Shown here one piece after another: positions 1-5,996 of a stretch of 6,173 bases of DNA. Position numbers and translations under genes: made by a program. The notes under the pieces were generated by a model. That model made no database searches, was not told where the DNA came from, and saw nothing but the letters and a program-made list of their open reading frames with translations. Each line of letters starts with the position of its first letter. Position 1 is the stretch's first letter. The DNA is from Promethearchaeia archaeon. GTDB taxonomy: Archaea > Asgardarchaeota > Lokiarchaeia > Sigyniarchaeales > SOKP01. The DNA lies in NCBI GenBank assembly GCA_029856445.1, contig JAHQWY010000227.1, forward strand, positions 1 to 6,173, read 5' to 3'.

Positions 1-608
1 CCAATTAAATTGATGATAAGCCCAATAATAGCTAGAACTATTCCCATAAAAAACCATTGAACTCTTCTTTTTGTTTCAATTTCAATTTTTCTTGTAATAA
101 TAACATATTTATAAACAACATAAGCAAATAATGCAATTCTAAGAGCATTTGCTAAGAACTGCACACCAAACTCAGTCTCAGTATTAATTATCTCGTCATT
201 AAGATAATCTTCTTCATTTAACGTTGGTGGCAAGATAAAATACCCAATACTCATTATAATAAATAACGCAAACAAAGTTCCAAGATATTTTAGACTCATC
301 GCAACCTTTTTATATTTTTCTATTATTAGCACGGTCATAACCAAGGATACAGTGATAAAATTAAAGAACACTTGGGCTGTTATCATGAGGGGGATAATTA
401 TATCTGAATCTTTAGAATAAGAACCCGAGTATATAGAATGGTAAATTGTGTAAAATAAAAATCCTAAAGCGGTGGAAATAAAAAATAAGAAAAACCATCT
501 ATTTAACCAATTATCCGGATTTAAACGCAATACAATAATTCCAACTGTGAAAGCAAGTATAAGTGAAATAATTGCAGCAATAATTTTAATCAGGTTTAAA
601 ATGTCCAT
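1..608 (-). CDS. Multi-pass integral membrane protein, C-terminus beyond the left edge (partial)
   Basis: The minus strand is open from an ATG at 608-606 to the window edge, giving 202 full codons with no stop. An in-frame TAG (611-609) directly precedes the ATG, so this is the earliest possible start. The protein is strongly hydrophobic, with about six membrane segments near residues 4-28, 36-59, 71-96, 105-127, 148-170 and 183-202. They are separated by short polar loops: a Trp/Asn/Arg loop (NPDNWLNRW, 30-38), an acidic loop (NEEDYLNDE, 131-139) and a basic loop (TRKIEIETKRR, 172-182). It starts 27 bp after the glycosidase stop on the same strand, so co-transcription is likely. No SD is visible. 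The family is not recognised. Six or seven helices at an N-terminus would fit a 7TM sensor (for example a histidine-kinase input domain) or a small transporter, but the diagnostic C-terminus is missing. The reading frame is fairly certain; the function is unknown. Confidence 0.8.
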   Translation of the reverse strand, partial: MDILNLIKIIAAIISLILAFTVGIIVLRLNPDNWLNRWFFLFFISTALGFLFYTIYHSIYSGSYSKDSDIIIPLMITAQVFFNFITVSLVMTVLIIEKYKKVAMSLKYLGTLFALFIIMSIGYFILPPTLNEEDYLNDEIINTETEFGVQFLANALRIALFAYVVYKYVIITRKIEIETKRRVQWFFMGIVLAIIGLIINLI

Positions 609-635
609 CTATAAATCACATTTTCATATGTTTTA

Positions 636-2129
636 TCAAGGAATTTCTTTTTTAATAATAAAGATGTGGCTATTCCACTCTTTTAAATCAATATACAGTC
701 CATAATTTTCTAGGTCTGTTCCCTTATAAATGTAATTGTTTTGAGTAAGTAAATCTTTGAATACCCAATTATTCGAACCGTAATTTAAGGGTTCAATCTT
801 TATATGACCTTTTGAAGGATATGAACTATAATTAATAACAATCAGAAGATAATTATCATTAACCCACCATATATATGAAAGTAGATTTTTATATGAATTA
901 TCATTGGAATCTATGGGGATAATATTACAAATCGACCATTTGGCATTAGCAAAATTGCTCCCTGGTATGATTCTAACCAAATTCTGATAGAATTCTACAA
1001 TTTTTTGTTCACTCTCTTCAGTCTGTCGTCTACCCAATTGTACAGGAAGTCTAATTTTAAAACCTTCTATTTGTCCTTCATGTATTAAACGAGCTCCAGG
1101 TAATGTCATAGCAATTATTGCTGCAGCAAGACTGCGTTCCTCACCAAACTTGGTTATTGATCTTTGCTCATCATGGTTTTCTATGAACCTAAGCAGTCTC
1201 TTTTGATAATTCCAATCAGCTTCAAGATGTTTTTTTATATTCTGAACATCTTGGTGAGATAAATAGTCATATAACCGTTTATCATAACAAAAATCAAATC
1301 CTTGTTGTTGAAGTTCCCATTCCATATCCCAGTAGACTTCAGCGATGAATAAAAACTGAGGAAACTTTTTCTTAACTGCTGGAATAACGTATTGCCAGAA
1401 TTCTTTTTCAGGTATTTCTCCCGCTTTATCTCCCCATGTTCTACTGAATATCCCATTTGTCATCAACATTGCCATATCACAACGAACACCATCACATAAT
1501 TCAGCGATATTCAATAATGTACCAATTGACTTTTTTCGTGCTTCTTCTGAGAATGCATTTATTTGGATGGTATCTGTCCATCCAGAAAAATTAGGATCTT
1601 TACCGTGTGCGAAAATTTTCCCTGAAAGACTAAAAAAATCAGACGGATAATTCATTAGATCATCCAATGTTCCTTCAATAAATAAATTAGAATCCAAAGT
1701 CCAGAGAGAATCGATTGAGACGTGATTAGGAACATAGTCAAGTATTAATCGTATTCCTCGGGTAGCTAGCTGCTTTCGGACCTTTTTTAAACCATCAATT
1801 CCCCCAAGGTGGCTGTCAACATGATAATAATATATAGAGTATGGTGAACCTACTACATCATCTTCTCGAAGCTCATGTAAAGCTTTATGAAATTCCTTTT
1901 GCAGGTCTGGACGCTCTAGAGCAATTTTTCTACTTGCTGGACTTCTTTCCCATACACCCATTAGCCAAACAGCGTCGAATAAATTAATTTCTTTATTAAA
2001 AATTTCATCTGGGATATTTTGTAAAGTAATTGGAGAATTAAATCTATCTGATAATGATCTAAGCCAAGGCCAGGTGTTGATTTCATAAATTTTCGGATTT
2101 CTAATCCATTCTAAATGTTCAGTTGGCAT
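636..2129 (-). CDS. Intracellular GH13 (alpha-amylase family) glycoside hydrolase
   Basis: This 497-aa protein has the four classic GH13 regions in order. Region I is DYVPNH (131-136). Region II is DGVRCD (213-218), with nucleophile Asp218 and the preceding Arg216. Region III is IAEVYW (262-267), with acid/base Glu264. Region IV is FIENHD (315-320), with the transition-state-stabilising Asp320. All three catalytic carboxylates are present, so it should be an active retaining alpha-glucosidase or transglycosylase. Residues 1-390 form the (beta/alpha)8 barrel with a short loop domain after region I (about 137-190). Residues 395-495 are beta-rich and look like domain C. No signal peptide, membrane anchor or carbohydrate-binding module is visible, which points to cytoplasmic turnover of stored or imported glucans. 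Substrate and subfamily cannot be read from the motifs. The ATG at 2129 has a weak AGG four bases upstream, and an in-frame TAA lies at 2159-2157. A membrane-protein gene follows after 27 bp. Confidence 0.95.
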   Translation of the reverse strand: MPTEHLEWIRNPKIYEINTWPWLRSLSDRFNSPITLQNIPDEIFNKEINLFDAVWLMGVWERSPASRKIALERPDLQKEFHKALHELREDDVVGSPYSIYYYHVDSHLGGIDGLKKVRKQLATRGIRLILDYVPNHVSIDSLWTLDSNLFIEGTLDDLMNYPSDFFSLSGKIFAHGKDPNFSGWTDTIQINAFSEEARKKSIGTLLNIAELCDGVRCDMAMLMTNGIFSRTWGDKAGEIPEKEFWQYVIPAVKKKFPQFLFIAEVYWDMEWELQQQGFDFCYDKRLYDYLSHQDVQNIKKHLEADWNYQKRLLRFIENHDEQRSITKFGEERSLAAAIIAMTLPGARLIHEGQIEGFKIRLPVQLGRRQTEESEQKIVEFYQNLVRIIPGSNFANAKWSICNIIPIDSNDNSYKNLLSYIWWVNDNYLLIVINYSSYPSKGHIKIEPLNYGSNNWVFKDLLTQNNYIYKGTDLENYGLYIDLKEWNSHIFIIKKEIP

Positions 2130-2263
2130 TTTCCTATTTATCTCAGCATTATTTAGTTAAATTTATAGAAATATTTGGATTGGTTTGTTGACTAAATGAA
2201 TACATATAAATTTATTTATAATCATAATAATAATAGAAAAAATAATATATATTTTGGTTAAAA
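2130..2263. promoter_or_regulatory. Divergent promoter region between the GH13 gene and the coiled-coil gene
   Basis: These 134 bp lie between two divergent start codons and must hold both promoters. On the minus strand, CTATAAATTT (2168-2159) is a good TATA-box match. The usual 25-27 bp spacing would place the glycosidase transcript start near 2137, giving a very short leader before the ATG at 2129. On the plus strand, the TATA-like stretch 2203-2220 (CATATAAATTTATTTATA) would start transcription near 2235-2245, about 20-30 bases before the coiled-coil ATG at 2264. These assignments rest on sequence match and spacing only. The composition is so AT-rich that chance TATA matches are common. 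Confidence 0.5.
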
Positions 2264-2833
2264 ATGAGTGAAGAGAAAGAAGCCTTAAGGAAGCTAATAA
2301 TGCTCATATCTGACTTACGTGCAAAGGATGAAGAGAGATATGAAGCTCATGTTAATTTTATGAATGAAACAATTAAGATGATTAGCGCAATTGAATCTCA
2401 AATGAATAAGCATTGGAGTACAGTTTTAGAATCTTTAAAGGATTTAAATGAGAGTATAAGCGCGAATCTAGATTCATTACTTACAGGAATTAACCCAAAA
2501 GGGCTACGAGAGACTTCAAAATCATTGAAAGAAATCATGGATACAATGAATAAGAGTGTACAAACTATGAATTTAGAAAAAGTTATGAGTGAATTAAAAG
2601 GATTGAAAGCGGGAGGTTTAAATTATGTGCCTACTCAATCAATAGCACCAGGACAACAACCAGAACCTATTTCAGCATCTACAGGCATTAATGTAGCCCC
2701 CACAAGTCTCAAATCTCCAGGCTTGACTAGCAAAGCAAAAGATGATTCAGGATGGGTGGATCCTCATGAAAAGGCAAAAAAGGAAGAAGAAGATCAACAC
2801 TTACTCAAACCTTCAGATTTCTTTGGTACGTAA
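2264..2833 (+). CDS. Coiled-coil protein with a disordered linker and a short acidic C-terminal tail; unknown function
   Basis: This 189-aa protein matches no family I recognise. Residues 1-113 are predicted almost entirely helical, with heptad-like Leu/Ile/Met spacing and no Cys. This region suggests an elongated coiled coil or helical bundle; the NPKG at 77-80 is a likely break between two helical arms. Residues about 114-160 are rich in Gly, Pro, Ser, Thr and Gln and should be disordered. Residues 161-189 are highly charged (HEKAKKEEEDQ) and end in LLKPSDFFGT, a hydrophobic element that resembles a docking motif. No signal peptide or membrane segment is visible. The ATG has only a weak upstream GGTT; the TATA-like stretch at 2203-2220 could serve it. 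It is divergent from the GH13 gene and converges on the dehydratase-like gene. A scaffold, cytoskeletal adaptor or chromosome-associated role is possible, but none is demonstrated. Confidence 0.85.
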   Translation: MSEEKEALRKLIMLISDLRAKDEERYEAHVNFMNETIKMISAIESQMNKHWSTVLESLKDLNESISANLDSLLTGINPKGLRETSKSLKEIMDTMNKSVQTMNLEKVMSELKGLKAGGLNYVPTQSIAPGQQPEPISASTGINVAPTSLKSPGLTSKAKDDSGWVDPHEKAKKEEEDQHLLKPSDFFGT

Positions 2834-2847
2834 AGCATAATAATATT
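2834..2847. other. Very short convergent intergenic gap
   Basis: Only 14 bp separate the TAA of the coiled-coil gene (2831-2833) from the TAA of the minus-strand dehydratase-like gene (2850-2848). There is no stem-loop. The AT-rich sequence at 2838-2850 (AATAATATTTTAT) may serve as a weak T-tract terminator, and transcripts from the two sides are likely to overlap. Confidence 0.5.
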
Positions 2848-4209
2848 TTATTGAGTAAATATATCCATGAAAGGAGCTAATTTTAATTTAAGATCTTCTA
2901 TATTTTCTCCTATTTTCTTAAACCGAACAATAATAGTAGGTTTTCTAAGTTCATTTCTAATTTTATTTTTCAATAATTCATAACAGTTTGAATTATTGGT
3001 ATGACAATCAAGTACTTGATTGAAAATAACCCCATTAAATCTCCATTTTTTAGAATAATCTAAATATGAATTTACTAATACATCGCAATTCTTTAAACAA
3101 TGAACTCCCTTTTTAGACGCATTTAAAAGAAAGGAAGCATAATCCATGATTGGATCTGAATCCTTGGAAACAGGAATCTCCTCCAATAGTCCTAGAATAT
3201 CCCAATCTGCATAGATCGTTCGTCCTCCGAATCTATAAATCATCTCATGAATTTCTGGTTCCCATCCATTGAAAATGGGCGAAATGAGTAATCGAGGAGT
3301 GTTTGAAACATCCATACCTATACCCTTCTTTACTCGTTCTCTCATTTCTTTTACCAGCTGACTCATATTTTCTAGATATCTTTGGGCATTAGAATTATAA
3401 TCTTGGAATGATATAGTTAAAAGACCTAAAATCTCCGCAAATGTAGCAGGATTACAAGGATAAAAATCGGAAGAACCAATTTCATGCAATATCGTTTTAT
3501 AATATCTTTTTACTTGATTTCCAATGCGAAATTGTTTCTTCAAACTGTTATCAGTAACTATGTTGCCCGTAATGTCTTCTAACTCGGTAATTGCTTTATC
3601 TATGCTGTCCTTAATAACTTCTAAAGACTTTTCTTGATTTTCAGGTTCCCCAGAGGGAATATCTATCCAAATTTGGTTTGGAATTATCGTTTTTAATGAT
3701 TCTGAGTAATTATTCCACTCAGAACATCTTATTTTAAATTTTAAATTAGCGTCTATATTTTCATATTGAGATTTATGCATCCCATAAATTGCATTTACTC
3801 CATAACATAAATTGGGAGATTTTTCATCAATTACCCCTAAATCGTACATTTCATTGTATTTTTTATTTATTGTACTCAATACATCATTTATAATTGAATC
3901 AACAATTTTTAGAAAATCTAATTGACGAGCAATTCCTAAAAGATTGGTTGTTATATCCCATCCAAATAAACTTTTAGCTGTATTGAGTGCGAGTAAATAC
4001 AAATTAATTTTAAATTTCTCCATCCGAATTGGAAAAACAGGAATAGAATCTGCGGCATAAACTAAGTCTGGAAATCCTAAAGCAACTGAAATTAATTTCT
4101 TTTTTTCTTTAGTTTTTTTCTTTATTAAATAATCTCTTCCAGTCAGAAAATTATAAGCAATTTTTAATACTGAGGTAAAACTTACAACATCATCAGCGTA
4201 CACACTCAT
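2848..4209 (-). CDS. 2-hydroxyacyl-CoA dehydratase / benzoyl-CoA reductase-like subunit (HgdB/BcrB-C superfamily), divergent
   Basis: The 453-aa length fits this superfamily. The pattern is recognisable in order. Residues 45-63 (GFPDLVYAADSIPVFPIRM) match the family's 'PEEliyAAGllPvrl' segment. Residues 208-236 (TELEDITGNIVTDNSLKKQF, then IGNQV) match the 'leeltG..it...L..ai...N' helix. Residues 305-340 (PRLLISPIFNGWEPEIHEMI, then the GGRTIYADWD region) match the second-domain nucleotide-fold start. Residues 392-402 (NGVIFNQVLDC) match the 'DGVIy....C' segment. Known relatives are [4Fe-4S] enzymes that dehydrate 2-hydroxyacyl-CoA or reduce aryl-CoA after ATP-driven electron transfer. The N-terminal Cys usual before 'PEE' is absent here; the candidate iron ligands left are Cys135, Cys402 and Cys409. 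No partner subunit or activator ATPase lies nearby. The ATG has no SD, and an in-frame TGA lies at 4239-4237. The superfamily is fairly sure; the reaction is unknown. Confidence 0.75.
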   Translation of the reverse strand: MSVYADDVVSFTSVLKIAYNFLTGRDYLIKKKTKEKKKLISVALGFPDLVYAADSIPVFPIRMEKFKINLYLLALNTAKSLFGWDITTNLLGIARQLDFLKIVDSIINDVLSTINKKYNEMYDLGVIDEKSPNLCYGVNAIYGMHKSQYENIDANLKFKIRCSEWNNYSESLKTIIPNQIWIDIPSGEPENQEKSLEVIKDSIDKAITELEDITGNIVTDNSLKKQFRIGNQVKRYYKTILHEIGSSDFYPCNPATFAEILGLLTISFQDYNSNAQRYLENMSQLVKEMRERVKKGIGMDVSNTPRLLISPIFNGWEPEIHEMIYRFGGRTIYADWDILGLLEEIPVSKDSDPIMDYASFLLNASKKGVHCLKNCDVLVNSYLDYSKKWRFNGVIFNQVLDCHTNNSNCYELLKNKIRNELRKPTIIVRFKKIGENIEDLKLKLAPFMDIFTQ

Positions 4210-4496
4210 TATAATATATACCGCATTTATTTCAAATCACAATAAGTAACTCTAAGATCCACATTTTAAAATTAATCATAAAAGCGTATTAAAATTTATG
4301 AGAAATTAAAGATATACTCGAATTTTTGAAATTTTTATGTGATTAGAATAAACTTATAATTTAAAAGTGCCAATTTAAAGAAATGTCAAAATTATACAAT
4401 TATTTACCGAAAAAGTTAAATATATTGATTTATATTAATGAATTAGAAATAAAAATGATTTGATATTTATTTTCCGGAATTGTACCTTTAAATTAG

Positions 4497-4522
4497 TTTG
4501 AATATAAAATATAATATTCAAA
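4497..4522. repeat. Perfect 9-bp inverted repeat, possible operator
   Basis: TTTGAATAT (4497-4505) and ATATTCAAA (4514-4522) are exact reverse complements separated by 8 bases of A/T. The element lies between TTCCGGAA (4472-4479, itself a perfect palindrome) and a BRE/TATA-like site at 4526-4540. The arms lack a GC-rich core and no T-run follows, so an operator for a dimeric regulator is a better guess than a terminator. Low-complexity AT sequence can form such repeats by chance. Confidence 0.35.
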
Positions 4523-4589
4523 TAGTACCGAAATATAAAGTTAGTTGTTCTTATTTGGGAAATTTTAGGTTTTGTTAATTAAATTTATC

Positions 4590-4606
4590 AATTTAAAGGT
4601 TAAATT
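4590..4606. repeat. 7-bp inverted repeat containing a recurring AATTTAAAGG motif
   Basis: AATTTAA (4590-4596) and TTAAATT (4600-4606) flank AGG. The 10-mer AATTTAAAGG at 4590-4599 occurs inverted at 4485-4494 (CCTTTAAATT) and as 9 of 10 bases at 4372-4381 (AATTTAAAGA). Copies spaced about 105-113 bp apart within one intergenic region could be regulator sites, although the base composition favours chance matches. Confidence 0.25.
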
Positions 4607-4677
4607 TAAGATAAATTAAAAAAATTCCGCGAAGAAAGTTATGAAATTAATTTAAAATAATATTGTAAAAATATATA

Positions 4678-4683
4678 GGTGAT
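4678..4683 (+). promoter_or_regulatory. Ribosome binding site of the 88-aa gene
   Basis: GGTGAT matches the archaeal anti-SD complement (GGAGGTGATC) and ends three bases before the ATG at 4687. The overlapping ATG at 4682 is out of frame. This site is the main support that the small, unrecognised gene is translated. Confidence 0.65.
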
Positions 4684-4686
4684 GGA

Positions 4687-4953
4687 ATGAATAAAGACGA
4701 AAATTTTTTAAAACGAGTATATGAACTCGTTTCAGAGATGAAACTCCCCTTAATAGATGAGAGGGTACAGGATGATGTCAAAATAAAGGCAAATAATGCG
4801 ATTACCGTGGTTAAATTCTCTTTTGATGAAGATAAATCAATTATACGAGGTTTTCTAGGATTAACAGAATATTTTCATTCAGTCATAATAAAAACAAAAA
4901 ATAAATTTTATATTCCTAATGACCATAAACTATTTATTTTAGAAGTGGGCTGA
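4687..4953 (+). CDS. Hypothetical 88-aa protein
   Basis: A small soluble protein that I do not recognise. It begins with an amphipathic helix (about residues 4-18, KDENFLKRVYELVSEM), followed by a Pro-Leu turn and a charged loop. Beta-like segments follow at 39-47 (ITVVKFSFD) and 64-74 (HSVIIKTKNKF), with a final strand at about 81-87. The composition is alpha/beta with no Cys and no membrane segment. A good SD (4678-4683) and a balanced amino-acid composition argue that it is real. It lies upstream of the Zn-finger/TBP pair on the same strand but is separated by 114 bp with a T-rich stretch just after its stop, so it is probably a separate unit. Nothing in it indicates a function. Confidence 0.65.
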   Translation: MNKDENFLKRVYELVSEMKLPLIDERVQDDVKIKANNAITVVKFSFDEDKSIIRGFLGLTEYFHSVIIKTKNKFYIPNDHKLFILEVG

Positions 4954-4956
4954 TAA

Positions 4957-4970
4957 TTGTTTTATTTTTT
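4957..4970 (+). terminator. T-rich archaeal-type terminator after the 88-aa gene
   Basis: TTGTTTTATTTTTT starts four bases after the TGA stop (4951-4953). Archaeal RNA polymerase terminates at such coding-strand T-tracts without needing a stem-loop. It would separate the 88-aa gene from the downstream Zn-finger/TBP unit. Confidence 0.5.
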
Positions 4971-5058
4971 CCATAATATCTATTAAAATCTGAATGATTT
5001 AGTAAAATTGGTATTTCTGACTTCAGTAATAAACAATAACATATGATTAAAGAAAATA
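4971..5058 (+). promoter_or_regulatory. Probable promoter region of the Zn-finger/TBP unit
   Basis: This segment lies between the T-rich stretch and the Zn-finger ribosome binding site. AATAAACAATA (about 5026-5036), preceded by purines, is the best TATA-like element and would start transcription near 5057. The match is weak, and no other strong element or repeat is seen. Confidence 0.3.
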
Positions 5059-5064
5059 GTGATC
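5059..5064 (+). promoter_or_regulatory. Ribosome binding site that decides the Zn-finger start
   Basis: GTGATC is complementary to the archaeal 16S tail and ends three bases before the ATG at 5068. Its first three bases could be read as an in-frame GTG start at 5059, but no SD precedes that GTG, so the GTG is better read as part of the ribosome binding site. The spacing matches the GGTGAT site of the 88-aa gene. Confidence 0.6.
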
Positions 5065-5067
5065 AAA

Positions 5068-5325
5068 ATGAATAAATATTATTGTACAAAATGTAAAAAA
5101 CATCATCACAGAGGTAAAATTTGTAGAGAGCACTTAAAATTTAAAGAGGAGGATATATGTAGGAAAACTATTGATTATGAAAATATAAAGATTAACTTTG
5201 AATCTCTTAGACCTATTGCGAGACGACAACTTAATAGGTTACTCAAGAAAATAGATAAAACCGGGAATCATGAGATTTATAAAATGGAAATTATTAAGTT
5301 AATAAAAAATGAAAGGAGGAATTAA
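5068..5325 (+). CDS. Small Cys/His zinc-finger protein upstream of TBP
   Basis: This is 85 aa from the ATG (88 aa if the GTG at 5059 were used). The N-terminus carries CTKC (Cys6, Cys9), then a His triplet (12-14), then ICREH (Cys19, His22). That gives a CxxC-x9-CxxH arrangement suited to one zinc ion. A further Cys lies at 31. Residues 24-47 are charged. Residues 48-85 form a strongly basic helical segment (RPIARRQLNRLLKKIDKTGN, then EIYKMEIIKLI) that could contact nucleic acid or a protein partner. The stop is 2 bp before the TBP start, and the TBP SD lies in the last codons, so the two genes are almost certainly co-transcribed and translationally coupled. A role in transcription initiation, such as a TBP or RNA polymerase partner, is inferred from this linkage only. 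I have an impression of similar proteins in Asgard genomes but cannot name a family. Confidence 0.85.
   Translation: MNKYYCTKCKKHHHRGKICREHLKFKEEDICRKTIDYENIKINFESLRPIARRQLNRLLKKIDKTGNHEIYKMEIIKLIKNERRN
5312..5320 (+). promoter_or_regulatory. Strong Shine-Dalgarno site for the TTG start of TBP
   Basis: AAAGGAGGA holds the full AGGAGG core, ending eight bases before the TTG at 5328. It lies within the final codons (Glu-Arg-Arg-Asn) of the Zn-finger gene. The TBP frame has a TGA at 5310-5312, so only the short stretch after it can hold the start, which makes TTG the clear choice. Confidence 0.85.
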
Positions 5326-5327
5326 GT

Positions 5328-5960
5328 TTGGAAGATATTAAAGATTCATATGGAGCTAATGAATCGGATCGCGAAGTAAACTATAAAATAAATAATATTG
5401 TTGCAACTGTTTATACAAACCTTACAGAAAAGATAGATCTTATAAAAGTTGCACGAAAATTCAAGGATGCTGAATACTTCCCAGAAAGATTCCCTGGATT
5501 AATTTTGAGACAAGAAAAACCTCACGCAACTTTTTTAATTTTTTCAACAGGGAAAATGGTAATTACAGGACTTGAAGTTATTGAAGATGCTCAAATTTCA
5601 GTTGCTATCTTATTTAAGAAGATGAAGAAAATCGGGATTAAATTACCTGAACCTCAAATAGTTATTCAAAATGTCGTAGCAAATGGTAATTTAAACACAA
5701 TGTTAAATTTAAACAAGGCATCTATTCTACTAGAATATGCAATGTATGAACCTGAAATTTTTCCAGGGTTGATTTATAATATGAAAAATCCACGTGCAGT
5801 ATTTCTGTTATTTTCAACTGGTAAATTTGTATGTACGAGGATTAAAGATAAAAATGTTATAGAAAAAGCAATTTCTAAGTTAAAGATAGTGATCAATAAG
5901 CTTGAGATAACTAGTGAAAAGTATATAGAATTTGAAGAGGATGAACTCGTCTTTTTATAA
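5328..5960 (+). CDS. tbp: TATA-box-binding protein (TBP), somewhat divergent
   Basis: This 210-aa protein has the two pseudo-symmetric TBP repeats. Repeat 1 (about 20-105) holds INNIVATVYT, ERFPGLIL and FLIFSTGKMVITG. Repeat 2 (about 110-195) holds IQNVVANGNL, EIFPGLIY and FLLFSTGKFVCT. The four DNA-intercalating phenylalanines are kept (Phe55, Phe72, Phe145, Phe162), as are the groove-contacting Asn residues (Asn23, Asn115). It binds promoter TATA boxes and recruits TFB and RNA polymerase. An N-terminal polar extension of about 18 residues and an acidic tail (EFEEDE, 201-206) flank the core; acidic tails are common in archaeal TBPs. Oddities: the repeat-2 'TG' after the FSTGK strand is Thr170-Arg171, and repeat 1 has EYFPE where EYNPE is usual. 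It starts with TTG behind a strong SD, 2 bp after the Zn-finger gene. It may be one of several TBP paralogues. Confidence 0.96.
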   Translation: MEDIKDSYGANESDREVNYKINNIVATVYTNLTEKIDLIKVARKFKDAEYFPERFPGLILRQEKPHATFLIFSTGKMVITGLEVIEDAQISVAILFKKMKKIGIKLPEPQIVIQNVVANGNLNTMLNLNKASILLEYAMYEPEIFPGLIYNMKNPRAVFLLFSTGKFVCTRIKDKNVIEKAISKLKIVINKLEITSEKYIEFEEDELVFL

Positions 5961-5996
5961 ATTAATCAATATTTTTTTATGAGATTTTGATTTAAA
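5961..5996 (+). terminator. Short T-rich gap between TBP and the TFS-like gene
   Basis: This 36-bp gap contains a run of seven T (5972-5978), after another T-run in the last TBP codons (5952-5956). It could act as a partial archaeal terminator. The gap is short enough that read-through into the TFS-like gene is also plausible. No clear SD precedes the ATG at 5997. Confidence 0.35.

Larger units (their letters stand above)
4210..4686. promoter_or_regulatory. Gene-free, very AT-rich divergent intergenic region
   Basis: These 477 bp hold no convincing gene. They must contain the promoters of the minus-strand dehydratase-like gene and the plus-strand 88-aa gene. For the minus gene, TTTTAAAA near 4271-4264 is at a plausible distance; the TATATATTA at 4220-4212 is too close to the ATG to be its TATA box. 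On the plus strand, two purine-rich BRE-like sites directly precede TATA-like sequence: TACCGAAAAAGTTAAATATA (4405-4424) and TACCGAAATATAAAG (4526-4540). A nearer candidate is TTTAAAATA (4651-4659). The region also has short inverted and direct repeats, listed separately. I see no tRNA, snoRNA or riboswitch pattern. Confidence 0.4.

Noticed and set aside
472..705. Plus-strand 77-aa open frame
   Set aside because: It lies antisense to the start of the membrane-protein gene and the end of the GH13 gene, has no ribosome binding site and a composition (many Ile, Lys, Phe) expected from reading AT-rich DNA backwards.
1235..1456. Minus-strand 73-aa open frame
   Set aside because: It is an alternative frame inside the GH13 gene, which has all catalytic motifs in its own frame.
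4212..4220. TATATATTA as the TATA box of the dehydratase-like gene
   Set aside because: It ends about 2 bases before the ATG, so transcription would start inside the gene and lose the only plausible start codon.
4383..4463. 26-codon open frame starting MSKLYNYLPK in the long intergenic region
   Set aside because: There is no ribosome binding site, it is very short and rich in codons for Ile, Leu, Lys and Asn, and it overlaps a BRE/TATA-like element. Chance is the simpler explanation.
5059..5061. GTG as the start codon of the Zn-finger gene
   Set aside because: The GTG is part of GTGATC, a good ribosome binding site for the ATG at 5068, and has no ribosome binding site of its own.
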